From contig NZ_CP077290.1 of NCBI RefSeq assembly GCF_019047785.1, forward strand, positions 2,790,001 to 2,854,000: 64,000 bases of DNA, given 5' to 3'. Source of the DNA: Enterobacter cancerogenus (GTDB taxonomy: Bacteria > Pseudomonadota > Gammaproteobacteria > Enterobacterales > Enterobacteriaceae). The position numbers and the translations under genes were made by a program. Under the pieces are notes generated by a model, which saw only the letters and a list, made by a program, of their open reading frames with translations, did no database searches and had not been told where the DNA came from. The first letter of the stretch is position 1, and every line of letters begins with the position of its first letter. Below are positions 1 to 9,566 of the stretch, piece after piece.

Positions 1-758
1 GCCGCGTCTTTGTCGGCAAGCGGCGCGGCGATGACCGCGCTGGCGGTATCGTGGCTCGCCACGGCCACCACCGGGATCGGATTGCCCTGCGGGCAGAGCC
101 ACTCGCCAATCACATTGCCCGGATGGGTCGGCGTGCCAAACCACGACGGCGAGGCGCCCGTCCAGGCCAGCAGGTTTTCGTCCCAGTTATCGGAATTGAT
201 GTTCACCAGTTGCGTGGTGGTGGCGTTGGTGTATTCCCAGTTCAGGTTGCCGGTCAGGCGGTAGCTGAAGTAGTCGGGGATCAGCAGGGCGTGCGCCGCC
301 TTTGCGGCCAGTTCCGGCTGCTGTTCGACCAGGGCGCGCAGCTGATACAGGGTGTTAAACGGCAGGAACTGAATGCCGCTGCGCCCGTAGATCGTCTCTT
401 TACCCAGCTGGGCGATGGCATGCGCCATGACGCCGTCGGTACGGCTGTCGCGGTAAGAGACGGGTAGGCCGACGCGTTCGCCAGCGTCGTCCAGCAGGAC
501 GTAATCCACGCCCCAGGTATCAATTCCGATGCTGTCGATACGGATGCCGTCATTGCAGACACTCTCAAGCCCGGTACGGATTGCCGCCTCCAGGCCGTCA
601 ATGTCCCAGGTATCAAAGCCGTCCCGCTTTTGCAGACAGTTGGCAAAACGGTGCATTTCGCGAAGCGAAAGCGTGCGCTGGCTACGGTCCCAGGTCGCCA
701 GCATTACGCGGCCGCTGGATGCGCCTAAATCGACAGCCACACAATGGCGAAAAGTCAT
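1..758 (-). CDS. rhaB: L-rhamnulokinase (3' end outside the window)
   Basis: The kinase phosphorylates L-rhamnulose with ATP, the second step of rhamnose breakdown in the cytoplasm. About 252 N-terminal codons are present of a family length near 489; the rest lies before base 1. The start [17 protein letters not shown] carries the FGGY/actin-fold phosphate-binding loop, and the motif [15 protein letters not shown] follows near residue 80. The ATG at 758 matches the E. coli start. It is divergent from rhaS across a 301-base control region, so the missing rhaA and rhaD probably follow to the left. The visible part shows no damage. Confidence 0.95.
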   Translation of the reverse strand, partial: MTFRHCVAVDLGASSGRVMLATWDRSQRTLSLREMHRFANCLQKRDGFDTWDIDGLEAAIRTGLESVCNDGIRIDSIGIDTWGVDYVLLDDAGERVGLPVSYRDSRTDGVMAHAIAQLGKETIYGRSGIQFLPFNTLYQLRALVEQQPELAAKAAHALLIPDYFSYRLTGNLNWEYTNATTTQLVNINSDNWDENLLAWTGASPSWFGTPTHPGNVIGEWLCPQGNPIPVVAVASHDTASAVIAAPLADKDA

Positions 759-1059
759 GGTCACGTCCTTTCTCAAGTCATTAGCGGTGAGTGTAAGAAA
801 GGGAAGAAAAAGGCACCTTCTCGCCAGTGACAGGGCAAATCGCGCGCTGGCAAGAAAGCAAAGGTGAACGTGAGGCAGTTCACAGTTTCCAGTAATGACG
901 GGGTTTTCAGGCAGTGTGACGCTTACCGCATTTCCCGATCTTTCCGCCCGTTTCTTGAAAAACGGACAGCTTTTGCGAGGTTTGCTGCTGAAAATTTAAG
1001 GTGCGTGCGCCGGGCCTTAATTACTATTTTGAGAACTTTTCTCATTGGTGGGGGCCGTT
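759..1059. promoter_or_regulatory. rhaBAD / rhaSR divergent control region with CRP site
   Basis: This 301-base gap separates rhaB from rhaS and must hold both promoters. A good CRP site lies at 869-884: CGTGA, six bases, TCACA (one mismatch to TGTGA-N6-TCACA). In E. coli RhaS activates rhaBAD, RhaR activates rhaSR, and CRP helps both. The RhaS and RhaR half-sites are poorly conserved and I could not place them with confidence. A shine-dalgarno-like GGGGG run at 1050-1054 precedes the rhaS ATG. Confidence 0.7.
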
Positions 1060-1896
1060 ATGACCGTACTACACAGCGTGGATTTTTTTCCTTCGGGCGG
1101 ATCGCCTGTCGCGATTGAGCCACGGCTCCCGCAGGCAGCGTTTCCGGAACATCATCATGATTTCCATGAGATTGTGATTGTTGAGCACGGCACGGGCATT
1201 CACGTCTTCAACGGCCAGCCGTACACCATCAGCGGTGGCACGGTCTGCTTTGTACGCGATCACGACCGGCATTTATACGAACATACCGACAACCTGTGCC
1301 TGACCAACGTGCTGTATCGCTCGCCGGATGCGTTCCAGTTTTTGTCCGGGCTTAATCAGCTTTTGCCCCAGGAGAAAGACGGGCACTATCCGTCGCACTG
1401 GCGGGTTAATCAGTCCACGTTGCAGCAGGTGCGCCAGCTGGTGAGCCAGATGGAGCAGAGCGAGGAGGGGCTGGAGACGCACGTTGTTGCCACGCGTGAA
1501 CTTCTGTTTATGCAACTGCTGGTGCTGCTGCGCCGCAGTAGCCTGGTGGAGGGGCTGGAAAATAACGCTGCGCGCCTTAACCAGCTGATGGCCTGGCTGG
1601 AAGATCACTTTGCTGAGGATATCTGCTGGGAAACGCTGGCGGATGATTTCTCGCTGTCGCTGCGTACCCTGCACCGCCAGCTGAAGCAGCACACCGGGCT
1701 GACCCCACAGCGCTATCTTAACCGCCTGCGTTTAATCAAGGCCCGGCATCTGCTGCGCCACACGGATGAAAGCGTCACGGACATCGCTTATCGTTGCGGT
1801 TTCGGCGACAGTAACCACTTTTCGACGCTGTTTCGCCGTGAATTCAGCTGGTCGCCGCGCGACATTCGCCAGGGCAAGGACGCGTCGCTTCAGTAA
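1060..1896 (+). CDS. rhaS: Rhamnose-responsive AraC-family activator RhaS
   Basis: RhaS binds L-rhamnose and activates rhaBAD and rhaT. The 278-residue product has the family's usual length. The N-terminal cupin part (about 1-165) contains [18 protein letters not shown]; the C-terminal AraC DNA-binding part (about 175-275) has two helix-turn-helix units, including [22 protein letters not shown] and [20 protein letters not shown]. The ATG at 1060 was chosen over an in-frame start 15 bases upstream because [13 protein letters not shown] is the E. coli N-terminus and a GGGGG sequence sits just before it. It is followed by rhaR after 73 bases, probably in one transcript. Confidence 0.95.
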   Translation: MTVLHSVDFFPSGGSPVAIEPRLPQAAFPEHHHDFHEIVIVEHGTGIHVFNGQPYTISGGTVCFVRDHDRHLYEHTDNLCLTNVLYRSPDAFQFLSGLNQLLPQEKDGHYPSHWRVNQSTLQQVRQLVSQMEQSEEGLETHVVATRELLFMQLLVLLRRSSLVEGLENNAARLNQLMAWLEDHFAEDICWETLADDFSLSLRTLHRQLKQHTGLTPQRYLNRLRLIKARHLLRHTDESVTDIAYRCGFGDSNHFSTLFRREFSWSPRDIRQGKDASLQ

Positions 1897-1969
1897 CGCG
1901 AGGGCAATCACCGTTTTTTCGCCGCAAAAAGGCTAATAATGTCAGGTTATTCGCCCGTGAGGTTGTGGT

Positions 1970-2818
1970 GTGGCTGCTCAGTTAATTCTTCGCAAAGATG
2001 ATTTTTTTGCCTCCGCAGGCCAGGCCGTTGCGGTGGCCGATCGCTATCCGCAAAACGTCTTTGCCGAACACACGCATGAATTTTGCGAGCTGGTGCTGGT
2101 GTGGCGGGGCAACGGCCTGCACGTCCTTAACGACCGGCCTTACCGCATTACGCGCGGGGATCTGTTTTACATTCGCGCCGAGGACAAACACTCCTACGCC
2201 TCGGTGAACGACCTGGTGTTGCAGAACGTCATCTACTGCCCGGACAGGCTCAAACTCAACGTCGACTGGGCCGCAAACATTCCGGGGTTTGTTGATGCGA
2301 AGGGCGCACCGCACTGGCGCTTAAGCAGCAACGGCATGACCCAGGTCCGGCAGGTGATTTCCCAGCTTGAACAGGAGAGCCTGAAAAACGATCCCGAGGC
2401 TAACCAGATGGCGGAGCTGCTCTTTGCCCAGCTGGTAATGACCCTCAAGCGCTATCGTTATGCTACCGACAACCCCTCCGCCACCACTCAGGAGGCGCTG
2501 CTTGATAAGCTCATCACCCAACTTGCGGGCAGCCTGAACAAGAGTTTCGTGCTGGAAAAGTTCTGCGAGCAGGAGCAGTGCAGCGAACGCGCGTTACGCC
2601 AGCAGTTCCGCACCCAGACCGGGATGACGGTGAACCACTATCTGCGCCAGCTGCGCATCTGCCACGCTCAGTATTTGCTCCAGCATACGGAGCTGATGGT
2701 GAGTGAAGTGGCGATGCGCTGCGGCTTTGAGGACAGCAACTACTTTTCGGTGGTGTTTAACCGCGAGGTGGGGATGACGCCGGTACAGTGGCGTCATCGT
2801 AGTCGAAAGGCGGCGTGA
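1970..2818 (+). CDS. rhaR: Rhamnose-responsive AraC-family activator RhaR
   Basis: RhaR binds rhamnose and activates the rhaSR operon, so it starts the induction cascade. The 282-residue protein has a cupin-like sensor half ([19 protein letters not shown]) and an AraC-type C-terminal domain ending near [20 protein letters not shown]. Translation appears to start at GTG 1970, preceded by TGAGG at 1958-1962; this matches the 282-residue form of the E. coli protein. The stop codon directly abuts the stop codon of the convergent rhaT gene with no spacer. Confidence 0.93.
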   Translation: MAAQLILRKDDFFASAGQAVAVADRYPQNVFAEHTHEFCELVLVWRGNGLHVLNDRPYRITRGDLFYIRAEDKHSYASVNDLVLQNVIYCPDRLKLNVDWAANIPGFVDAKGAPHWRLSSNGMTQVRQVISQLEQESLKNDPEANQMAELLFAQLVMTLKRYRYATDNPSATTQEALLDKLITQLAGSLNKSFVLEKFCEQEQCSERALRQQFRTQTGMTVNHYLRQLRICHAQYLLQHTELMVSEVAMRCGFEDSNYFSVVFNREVGMTPVQWRHRSRKAA

Positions 2819-3853
2819 TCAGTTCGCCATGCCGAGGCCAACAATGTTGGCGGCGATAATAATCACCACGCAGCCGAGGCTCAGCACGCCCACCGGACGA
2901 CGCCCGGCGTTGTTCCACTCCTTCAGCACCAGCCCCACCAGGCCGCCGCACAGCACGTAGAAGCTCATGTGCAGCATCCAGCTCATGTAATCGTACTGCG
3001 CCGGAATGCTGGCGTGGCCCCAGGCGTAGAAGAAGAACTGCAGATACCACATCAGCCCACCCAACGCGGAGAGCAGCACGTTGGTTACGATCAGCGGTTT
3101 TGCCAGCGAGAAGTCGGCTTTTACCGACAGGTTCTTCACTTTTGCCAGACGAATAAAGCAGAAGCCCAGGTTGACCAGCGCGCCGCCGCCCATGATCACC
3201 ACGTAGCTTGGCAGGGCAACGTACAGCGGGTCGACGCCCAGCGCGGCGGCGGCTTCGTGCATCGGTTTGGCGGCGTTCATGGCGAAGGACATACCGGCGG
3301 AGAAGATGCCGCACATTACCGCCAGCAGCAGCCCTTTCTTCAGGTTGAAGTCCTCGGCTTTGATGCCCATCTTGCGCTCTTTAAGCTGGCCCGCGCGGGT
3401 CACGATGCCTACGCCGATCACCGCGACCAGCACGCCCAGCAGCGTCATGCGCCCGCCTTCGGTATTGATCAGCACGTCGAAATTGCCGTTGAGGATTGGC
3501 GTCATCAGGGTGCCGACAATCAGCGTAATGCCAATCGCGATGCCGATACCCATCGACATGCCGAGGTAGCGCATGGTGAGGCCATAGTTGATGTTGCCGA
3601 TGCCCCACATCGCGCCAAACAGGAAGACCGGCAGCAGGGTAGAGGCGCTGAAGGAGGAGAAATAGCCCCAGAAATCGGGCAGGAGCATGGCGCTGATGGT
3701 CCACGGCAAAATCAGCCATGACACCGTACCGCCGACGGACCACATGGTTTCCCATGACCAATGTTTAACCTTTTTAAACGGGGCATAGAAACAGGCTGCA
3801 CTGGCTGCGCCTATCAAATGCCAGAAAATACCCATCGTAATCGCATGATTCAT
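2819..3853 (-). CDS. rhaT: L-rhamnose:H+ symporter
   Basis: RhaT brings L-rhamnose into the cell with a proton. The 344-residue protein is almost wholly hydrophobic, with about ten membrane helices, and begins [26 protein letters not shown], typical of this small transporter family in the inner membrane. It is convergent with rhaR with zero intergenic bases, so termination signals for each gene must lie inside the other. Its own promoter is in the 3854-4040 region, where RhaS and CRP would act; I could not assign those sites base by base. Confidence 0.95.
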   Translation of the reverse strand: MNHAITMGIFWHLIGAASAACFYAPFKKVKHWSWETMWSVGGTVSWLILPWTISAMLLPDFWGYFSSFSASTLLPVFLFGAMWGIGNINYGLTMRYLGMSMGIGIAIGITLIVGTLMTPILNGNFDVLINTEGGRMTLLGVLVAVIGVGIVTRAGQLKERKMGIKAEDFNLKKGLLLAVMCGIFSAGMSFAMNAAKPMHEAAAALGVDPLYVALPSYVVIMGGGALVNLGFCFIRLAKVKNLSVKADFSLAKPLIVTNVLLSALGGLMWYLQFFFYAWGHASIPAQYDYMSWMLHMSFYVLCGGLVGLVLKEWNNAGRRPVGVLSLGCVVIIIAANIVGLGMAN

Positions 3854-4047
3854 TTTTACATCCTCATCGTTTTTATAGTCGGTGGCTGCCCGCCGACTTG
3901 ATGAGTGTAAAAATTAGGCGGTTTGGGAACCTTCAGAAGGTTGCCGCACTTTTGTTCAGGATGGCAATCAGCACGTTAACCGCGTGAGCAGACTCACAAT
4001 TTCGCGATGAGAGGGAAAATGAATAACCTTATAAAAACTACGGCATT

Positions 4048-4083
4048 GATAATCATTTTCAATATCATTTAATTAACTATAAT
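4048..4083 (+). promoter_or_regulatory. sodA promoter region with Fur-type box
   Basis: GATAATCATTTTCAATATC at 4048-4066 resembles the 19-base Fur box (GATAATGATAATCATTATC). A TATAAT -10 hexamer is at 4078-4083; no strong -35 is seen, as expected for a SoxS-dependent promoter. In E. coli sodA is repressed by Fur and ArcA and activated by SoxRS. The match supports iron control here; the ArcA and SoxS sites were not placed. Confidence 0.6.
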
Positions 4084-4141
4084 GAACCAACTGCTTACGC
4101 GGCATTAACAGCTGTGCCGCCCGACACTAATGGAGAGGATT

Positions 4142-4762
4142 ATGAGTTATACACTGCCATCCCTGCCGTATGCCTACGACGCACTGGAACCGCATTTCGA
4201 CAAGCAGACGATGGAAATCCATCACACTAAACACCACCAGACCTACGTGAACAACGCCAACGCTGCGCTGGAAAGCCTGCCAGAGTTCGCTAGCCTGCCG
4301 GTTGAAGAGCTGATCACCAAACTGGACCAGCTGCCAGCAGACAAGAAAACCGTTCTGCGTAACAACGCAGGCGGCCACGCTAACCACAGCCTGTTCTGGA
4401 AAGGCCTGAAAACCGGTACCACCCTGCAGGGCGACCTGAAAGCGGCTATCGAGCGCGACTTCGGTTCCGTAGACAACTTCAAAGCGGAATTCGAGAAAGC
4501 CGCTGCGACCCGTTTCGGCTCTGGCTGGGCGTGGCTGGTCCTGAAAGGTGACAAACTGGCGGTGGTTTCTACCGCAAACCAGGACTCCCCGCTGATGGGT
4601 GAAGCGATCTCTGGCGCATCCGGTTTCCCAATCCTGGGCCTGGACGTTTGGGAACACGCTTACTACCTGAAGTTCCAGAACCGTCGTCCAGACTACATCA
4701 AAGCCTTCTGGGACGTGGTGAACTGGGACGAAGCTGCAGCACGTTTCGCTGCGAAAAAATAA
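4142..4762 (+). CDS. sodA: Superoxide dismutase [Mn]
   Basis: SodA converts superoxide to hydrogen peroxide and oxygen in the cytoplasm, using Mn. The 206-residue product has the family length. Metal ligands are visible: the first His in [13 protein letters not shown] (near residue 27), His in NHSLFW (near 82), and the Asp and His in [10 protein letters not shown] (near 168-172). The ATG at 4142 gives the E. coli N-terminus [20 protein letters not shown]; a GGAGAGGA ribosome site lies 4 bases before it. An upstream in-frame start at 4130 is rejected because it would include the ribosome site. A hairpin terminator follows. Confidence 0.97.
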   Translation: MSYTLPSLPYAYDALEPHFDKQTMEIHHTKHHQTYVNNANAALESLPEFASLPVEELITKLDQLPADKKTVLRNNAGGHANHSLFWKGLKTGTTLQGDLKAAIERDFGSVDNFKAEFEKAAATRFGSGWAWLVLKGDKLAVVSTANQDSPLMGEAISGASGFPILGLDVWEHAYYLKFQNRRPDYIKAFWDVVNWDEAAARFAAKK

Positions 4763-4783
4763 GGTTGCATTGACGCCTGTGAG

Positions 4784-4811
4784 AAGCGAGTCTGATGACT
4801 CGCTTTTTTTG
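4784..4811 (+). terminator. sodA rho-independent terminator
   Basis: A nine-base stem (AAGCGAGTC with GACTCGCTT) and a TGAT loop are followed by a run of T, 22 bases after the sodA stop. Confidence 0.85.
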
Positions 4812-4828
4812 TATCTGAAGGAGTAGAG

Positions 4829-5503
4829 ATGCACTACCCGGTCAACGTGTTTACAGGCAAGGTAACGGAATACGAAGGCAGCCGCCCGAGCGCCATCGCC
4901 AAAGTGCAGGTTGACGGCGAGTTGAGCCTCACCGAGCGCGGTCTCGTGGGCGATGAGCAGGCCGAAAAGAAAATTCACGGCGGGCCGGAGCGCGCGCTGT
5001 GCCACTATCCGCGCGAGCATTATGCTTACTGGATGAGTGAATTCCCCGAGCAGGCGGAGCGCTTCGTCGCACCCGCCTTTGGCGAGAACCTCTCTACCGA
5101 GGGGCTGACCGAGCAAAACGTCTTTATCGGCGATATCTTCCGCTGGGGCGATGCCCTGATTCAGGTGACGCAGCCGCGCTCGCCGTGCTTCAAGCTGAAC
5201 TACCATTTTGGCATTGAAGATATGTCCGCCCGGCTGCAAAGCGCCGGTAAAACCGGCTGGCTCTACCGCGTGGTGCTGGCGGGGAACGTTTCGGCGGATG
5301 CCCCGCTGGCGCTCGTTTCACGCGTGAGTGATGTGTCGGTGTACGACGCCTGCGCGATCGCCTGGCATATGCCCTTTGACGATGAGCAATATCATCGCCT
5401 GCTGTCAGCGGCAGGGCTATCGACAAGCTGGACCAGAACGATGCAAAAGCGGCGTTTAAGCAACAAAATTGAGGATAATTCGCGAAGATTGTGGGGAAGA
5501 TAA
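4829..5503 (+). CDS. yiiM: MOSC-domain protein, 6-hydroxylaminopurine resistance
   Basis: YiiM is a molybdenum-cofactor-dependent reductase of the MOSC family that helps detoxify N-hydroxylated bases. The 224-residue length equals that of E. coli. The MOSC core is seen in GDEQAEKKIHGGPERALCHYP and FGENLSTEGL, and the conserved cysteine that would hold the cofactor lies in QPRSPCFKLNYHF. The start has a clear AAGGAGT site. It lies between sodA and cpxA; the kdgT gene found between sodA and yiiM in K-12 is missing here. The gene converges on cpxA across a REP pair. Confidence 0.93.
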   Translation: MHYPVNVFTGKVTEYEGSRPSAIAKVQVDGELSLTERGLVGDEQAEKKIHGGPERALCHYPREHYAYWMSEFPEQAERFVAPAFGENLSTEGLTEQNVFIGDIFRWGDALIQVTQPRSPCFKLNYHFGIEDMSARLQSAGKTGWLYRVVLAGNVSADAPLALVSRVSDVSVYDACAIAWHMPFDDEQYHRLLSAAGLSTSWTRTMQKRRLSNKIEDNSRRLWGR

Positions 5504-5520
5504 TCCCTTCTGGCGAAATG

Positions 5521-5610
5521 CAGGCCGGGTAAGGCGAAGCCGCCACCCGGCTTTTTTGTTGGCATCTTGCGTGAATTTGCCCGGTGGCGCTGCGCTTACC
5601 GGGCCTACAA
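5521..5610. repeat. REP/BIME pair between yiiM and cpxA
   Basis: Two inverted REP-type palindromes, AGGCCGGGTAAGGCG...CACCCGGC (5522-5551) and GCCCGGTGGCGC...ACCGGGCCTAC (5579-5609). The first is followed by TTTTTT, so it may also serve as the yiiM terminator. Confidence 0.85.
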
Positions 5611-5619
5611 AACGAACAG

Positions 5620-6993
5620 CTACGAACGCTTATACAACGGCAGCCACAGCGTTAACCGCAGTCCACCCAGCGGGCTGTCGTCGGCTTTCACCCAGCCACG
5701 ATGCTGCTGCATGGCGGTTTCAACAATCGCCAGCCCCAGCCCCGTGCCGCCGGATTCGCGGTCGCGCGCCTCGTCGGTACGGTAGAACGGACGGAAAATC
5801 TGTTCGCGATCTTCCGGACTCACGCCCGGGCCGTCGTCGTCCACGATGATGGTGATCCCGTCTTTATCCACCGAGAACGCCACCTCAATCTTCGTGTGCG
5901 AGTAGCGCAGGGCGTTACGCACGATATTCTCCAGCGCGCTTTCCAGTGCGTTAGGGTTACCGTAAAGCGGCCATGGGCCTGGCGGGAAGTTAACGGTGAA
6001 CGATTTCCCCATCTGCTCGGCTTCGAATGCCGCGTTATCCAGCACCTCATGCCACAGATGGTTGGCTTTGACCGTTTCGCTCACCAGCGCGTTTTTCTGC
6101 TGGTTGCGCGACATCACCAGCAAATCGTTGATCATGCTGTCCAGACGATGCGCTTCGGTTTCAATACGCTCCAGCTCTTTGCTCTCGCCGCTGCGGCGGC
6201 GCAACAGCGCGGTGCCAAGCTGCAGTCGCGTGAGCGGGGTGCGCAGTTCGTGGGAGATGTCCGATAGCAGGCGTTGCTGCGCGGTCATCATGCGGTCAAG
6301 GGCGCTCACCATCTGGTTAAAACTGGTCCCGGCGGCCAGGAATTCCTGCGGCCCGGCTTCCAGCTCGGGATGTTGTCTCAGGTTGCCCTGAGCCACTTCG
6401 TCGGCGGCGTTTTTCAACTTACGTGCCGGTTTCGCCAGGCTCCACGCCAGCCAGAGCAGCAGCGGCGAGCTGAGCAGCATAGTCACAATCAGCAGCAGAA
6501 GCGGGCGGTCGAACAGCAGGTTGATGAAATCTGTCTGGGAGCTGCTCGCAGGGCGAATCAGATAGAGCTGATAGTTATCCTCCCCGTCTCTGACGGAGAA
6601 AGGCCCTACCATCTCAACCCGGCCATATTTTTTCTTCTGAGGGTGGTCGGCGTTATCCGCCTGGCCAATGAAGTTGCGGATGATCTGCATTTCATTGCGA
6701 TCGGCCCCAATGACGCGGCCTTCGCTGGTCACCAGCAGAAGACGTTGTCCGGGCGGCGCCCACTTGTCGATAGCGCGAAACAGCCTGCGCCACCACATCA
6801 AATCGTTTGGCGGATCGTTTGCCAGCTCGGCTTCGACGTGTTGTTCGATCATCACGCCCTGACGTTGCTCACTGTCGAGAAGCTCCGTCATCTGGCGTGA
6901 GTCGAGTTTTGGCAACATCAGTACGAGCATTAAAACCAGTGCCAGCGTCAGCCAGAAGATGGCGAAGATGCGGGCGGTTAAGCTGCCTATCAT
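5620..6993 (-). CDS. cpxA: Envelope-stress sensor histidine kinase CpxA
   Basis: CpxA senses misfolded envelope proteins and phosphorylates or dephosphorylates CpxR. The 457 residues match the family length. Order: membrane helix (about 8-29), periplasmic sensor domain (about 30-163), second helix (about 164-185), HAMP, dimerisation domain with the phospho-accepting His in SDISHELRTPLTRLQ (near 248), and ATPase domain with NIVRNALRYS, DDDGPGVSPEDRE and GGTGLGLAIV. Its start overlaps the cpxR stop by four bases (ATGA), so the two are translationally coupled. No terminator lies between them. Confidence 0.97.
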   Translation of the reverse strand: MIGSLTARIFAIFWLTLALVLMLVLMLPKLDSRQMTELLDSEQRQGVMIEQHVEAELANDPPNDLMWWRRLFRAIDKWAPPGQRLLLVTSEGRVIGADRNEMQIIRNFIGQADNADHPQKKKYGRVEMVGPFSVRDGEDNYQLYLIRPASSSQTDFINLLFDRPLLLLIVTMLLSSPLLLWLAWSLAKPARKLKNAADEVAQGNLRQHPELEAGPQEFLAAGTSFNQMVSALDRMMTAQQRLLSDISHELRTPLTRLQLGTALLRRRSGESKELERIETEAHRLDSMINDLLVMSRNQQKNALVSETVKANHLWHEVLDNAAFEAEQMGKSFTVNFPPGPWPLYGNPNALESALENIVRNALRYSHTKIEVAFSVDKDGITIIVDDDGPGVSPEDREQIFRPFYRTDEARDRESGGTGLGLAIVETAMQQHRGWVKADDSPLGGLRLTLWLPLYKRS

Positions 6994-7688
6994 GAAGCGG
7001 AAACCATCAGATAACCGCGACCACGTAGGGTTTTAAACCACGGGTGACCGTCTTTACGCTCCGGTAATTTACGGCGCAGGTTAGAAATATGCATGTCGAT
7101 GGCGCGGTCAAACGGCGTGAGACGTTTGCCCAGCACTTCCTGACTCAGGTGTTCACGCGATACCACCTGGCCGAGATGCTGCGCCAGCAGATAAAGCAGG
7201 GTGAACTCGGTGCCGGTTAATTCCAGCGTCTGGCCGTCAAAGCTGGCTTCCTGACGACCCGGGTTCAGGCTCAGGGAGTCCACTTCCAGCGTCGGCGAGC
7301 TGTTGTCCGTATTTTGCTGCTGCTCGCTCCAGTGGGAACGACGCAGGATTGCGCGAATACGGGCCACCAGTTCACGGTCGTTGAACGGTTTCGGTAAATA
7401 GTCATCCGCACCCAGCTCAAGGCCAAGGACACGGTCAAGTTCGCTGCCGCGTGCGGTCAGCATGATAACGGGGGTCTGGTGCGTCTGGCGAAGCTCTTTC
7501 AGCGTATCAATGCCGTTTTTCTTCGGCATCATAACGTCGAGCAAAAGTAGATCGATGCTGTCATCAAGGAGACTCAGCGCCTGCTCACCATCGTGGGCAA
7601 CCAGAACGTTGAAACCTTCCATGTCGAGCAACTCCTTTAAAAGGGAAGTCAGCTCTCGGTCATCATCAACTAACAGAATTTTATTCAT
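6990..7688 (-). CDS. cpxR: Envelope-stress response regulator CpxR
   Basis: CpxR is an OmpR/PhoB-type regulator that, once phosphorylated, binds tandem GTAAA repeats. The 232-residue protein has a receiver domain with acidic pocket VDDDREL (residues 7-13), phospho-acceptor Asp51 in LLLLDVMMPKK and Lys in YLPKPF, then a winged-helix domain ending GRGYLMVSAS. It heads the cpxRA operon and is divergent from cpxP. The CpxR box in the shared intergenic region explains both autoregulation and cpxP activation. Confidence 0.97.
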   Translation of the reverse strand: MNKILLVDDDRELTSLLKELLDMEGFNVLVAHDGEQALSLLDDSIDLLLLDVMMPKKNGIDTLKELRQTHQTPVIMLTARGSELDRVLGLELGADDYLPKPFNDRELVARIRAILRRSHWSEQQQNTDNSSPTLEVDSLSLNPGRQEASFDGQTLELTGTEFTLLYLLAQHLGQVVSREHLSQEVLGKRLTPFDRAIDMHISNLRRKLPERKDGHPWFKTLRGRGYLMVSAS

Positions 7689-7743
7689 TGTTTAAATACC
7701 TCCGAGGCAGAAATTACGACATCAAGGCTATCTAATCCATGAC

Positions 7744-7758
7744 TTTACGTTGTTTTAC
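7744..7758 (-). promoter_or_regulatory. CpxR box between cpxR and cpxP
   Basis: TTTAC, five bases, TTTAC; read on the minus strand this is GTAAA-N5-GTAAA, an exact match to the CpxR consensus. It lies 81 bases before the cpxP start and 56 bases before the cpxR start, where it can serve both genes. Confidence 0.85.
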
Positions 7759-7838
7759 ACCCCCTGACGCATGTTTGCAGCCTGAATCGTAGACTGTCTC
7801 TCGTTGAATCGCGACATGAAAGATTTTGGGAGCAAGTG

Positions 7839-8345
7839 ATGCGCAAAGTTACCGCTGCCGTCATGGCCTCAACGCTGGCCTTCAGTGCGTTTAGCCAGGC
7901 TGCTGTAGCTATCATCGGCGATACCGGTTCCTCGCAGGAGGGCGCAGCGCAGAATAGCAGCCAAAGCCATATGTTTGACGGCATAAGTTTAACCGAACAT
8001 CAACGCCAACAGATGCGAGATCTGATGCAGAGGGCACGACATGAGCAGCCCCCTGTTAATGTTAGCGAAATGGAGACAATGCACCGCCTTGTCACCGCAG
8101 AAAATTTTGACGAAAGCGCTGTACGCGCTCAGGCCGAAAAAATGGCTCAGGAACAGGTTGACCGCCAGGTAGAGATGGCGAAGGTCCGCAACCAGATGTT
8201 CCACCTGCTATCGCCCGAGCAGCAAGCGGTTTTGAACGACAAACATCAGCAACGAATGGACCAGTTGCGTGAGGTTGCACGGATGCAGCGAAGCTCAGAA
8301 ACAACGTTTTTCAGTAGCAATAGCAGCACCCGTAGTAACCAGTAA
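7839..8345 (+). CDS. cpxP: Periplasmic Cpx inhibitor and chaperone CpxP
   Basis: CpxP is a periplasmic dimer that damps CpxA and delivers misfolded proteins to DegP. The 168-residue product starts with a signal peptide ([18 protein letters not shown], cut near residue 22). The two LTxxQ-type motifs of the family are [11 protein letters not shown] and [12 protein letters not shown] at 7839 fits GGGAG at 7828-7832; a GTG three bases earlier is in frame but spaced less well. The mature N-terminus (residues about 23-40) and the Ser-rich C-terminal tail differ from E. coli, while the helical core is nearly identical. Confidence 0.95.
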   Translation: MRKVTAAVMASTLAFSAFSQAAVAIIGDTGSSQEGAAQNSSQSHMFDGISLTEHQRQQMRDLMQRARHEQPPVNVSEMETMHRLVTAENFDESAVRAQAEKMAQEQVDRQVEMAKVRNQMFHLLSPEQQAVLNDKHQQRMDQLREVARMQRSSETTFFSSNSSTRSNQ

Positions 8346-8351
8346 ACCCTG

Positions 8352-8409
8352 TTTTCCTTGCCATAGACACCATCCCTGTCTTCCCCCACATGATGTGGGG
8401 GTTTTTTTT
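8352..8409 (+). ncRNA. cpxQ: CpxQ small RNA (cpxP 3' UTR), with terminator
   Basis: The 58 bases after the cpxP stop match the E. coli CpxQ RNA as I remember it almost base for base, from TTTTCCTTGCCATAGACACC to the terminator hairpin CCCCCACA-TGA-TGTGGGGG plus T run (8383-8409). CpxQ is cut from cpxP mRNA by RNase E, binds Hfq and represses inner-membrane protein mRNAs during Cpx stress. The hairpin also ends cpxP transcription. The 5' end is inferred by similarity. Confidence 0.85.
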
Positions 8410-8498
8410 GCCCGTCATTCAGGTTTGTTAACCTTTTATTCATCCTTAGACTCCTCTTCCATCCGTTATACTAGCGCCATGGCATGACAGGAGTGTTT

Positions 8499-9392
8499 AT
8501 GAATCAATCCTATGGCCGGCTGGTTAGCCGGGCCGCAATAGCCGCGACGGTGATGGCGTCGTGTTTGCTGATTATCAAAATTTTTGCGTGGTGGTACACG
8601 GGCTCGGTCAGTATTCTGGCTGCCCTGGTGGACTCGCTGGTGGATATTGCCGCCTCGCTGACCAACCTGCTGGTGGTGCGCTATTCGCTGCAACCGGCTG
8701 ATGAAGAGCACACCTTCGGGCACGGAAAGGCGGAATCGCTGGCGGCGCTGGCGCAAAGCATGTTTATTTCCGGTTCGGCGCTGTTCCTGTTTTTAACCGG
8801 CATTCAGCATCTCGCCTCGCCGACACCGATGAACGATCCGGGCGTCGGCGTGGCTGTTACGGTAATCGCACTTATAAGCACTCTTGTTCTGGTAACGTTC
8901 CAGCGCTGGGTCGTGCGTAAAACGCAAAGCCAGGCGGTACGGGCAGATATGCTTCATTATCAGTCTGATGTTATGATGAATGGGGCGATTCTTATTGCGC
9001 TCGGTCTGGCCTGGTATGGCTGGCATCGTGCGGACGCGTTGTTTGCGTTAGGAATTGGCGTCTATATCTTGTATAGCGCTTTACGGATGGGGTATGACGC
9101 GGTGCAATCGCTTCTCGACCGCGCGCTTCCGGACGCAGAACGCGATGATATATATTCCATCGTGACCTCCTGGCCCGGCGTCAGTGGGGCACACGATCTT
9201 CGTACGCGGCAGTCAGGGCCGACCCGCTTTATTCAGATTCACATTGAAATGGAAGACAACCTGCCGTTGGTTCAGGCTCACATCATAGCTGAGCAGGTCG
9301 AGCAGGCGATTTTGCAGCGTTTTCCTGGTTCAGACGTCATCATTCACCAGGACCCCTGCTCGGTTGTACCCGGACACGTTCAGCTTTCGTAA
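8499..9392 (+). CDS. fieF: Cation-efflux pump FieF (iron/zinc exporter)
   Basis: FieF is a cation-diffusion-facilitator antiporter that exports Zn(II), Fe(II) and Cd(II) in exchange for protons. The 297-residue protein shows six membrane helices and a cytoplasmic C-terminal domain. The transport-site residues are present: two Asp in [14 protein letters not shown] (near 45 and 49) and His and Asp in [12 protein letters not shown] (near 153 and 157). The ATG at 8499 matches E. coli [13 protein letters not shown] with AGGAG at 8488-8492; an upstream in-frame start at 8484 lacks such support. The last residues (VVPGHVQLS) differ from E. coli. Confidence 0.95.
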   Translation: MNQSYGRLVSRAAIAATVMASCLLIIKIFAWWYTGSVSILAALVDSLVDIAASLTNLLVVRYSLQPADEEHTFGHGKAESLAALAQSMFISGSALFLFLTGIQHLASPTPMNDPGVGVAVTVIALISTLVLVTFQRWVVRKTQSQAVRADMLHYQSDVMMNGAILIALGLAWYGWHRADALFALGIGVYILYSALRMGYDAVQSLLDRALPDAERDDIYSIVTSWPGVSGAHDLRTRQSGPTRFIQIHIEMEDNLPLVQAHIIAEQVEQAILQRFPGSDVIIHQDPCSVVPGHVQLS

Positions 9393-9454
9393 TACGGTGT
9401 AAAAAAGTGAGCCAGGCCAGCATTTTGTGTATAAATTACCGCCATAGGGTCTGA

Positions 9455-9470
9455 CCTGAATCAATTCAGC
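9455..9470 (-). promoter_or_regulatory. Candidate Cra (FruR) operator upstream of pfkA
   Basis: On the minus strand the site reads GCTGAATTGATTCAGG, close to the Cra consensus GCTGAANCGNTTCAGC. Cra represses pfkA in E. coli. A -10-like TATACTAT lies just downstream near 9484. Confidence 0.6.
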
Positions 9471-9566
9471 TGGAAGAGATTGATATACTATTTGCAGTAT
9501 TCGTTGATGGAATAATTTCTTTCGGCAACAGATTTCAATTTTGCATTCCTAAGTTCAGAGGTAGTC

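Noticed and set aside
4127..5239. 370-codon minus-strand frame over sodA and yiiM
   Set aside because: Antisense to two well-identified genes and crosses the sodA terminator.
5469..5849. 126-codon frame between yiiM and cpxA
   Set aside because: Runs through the REP pair and into cpxA on the opposite strand; Arg/Pro-rich chance frame.
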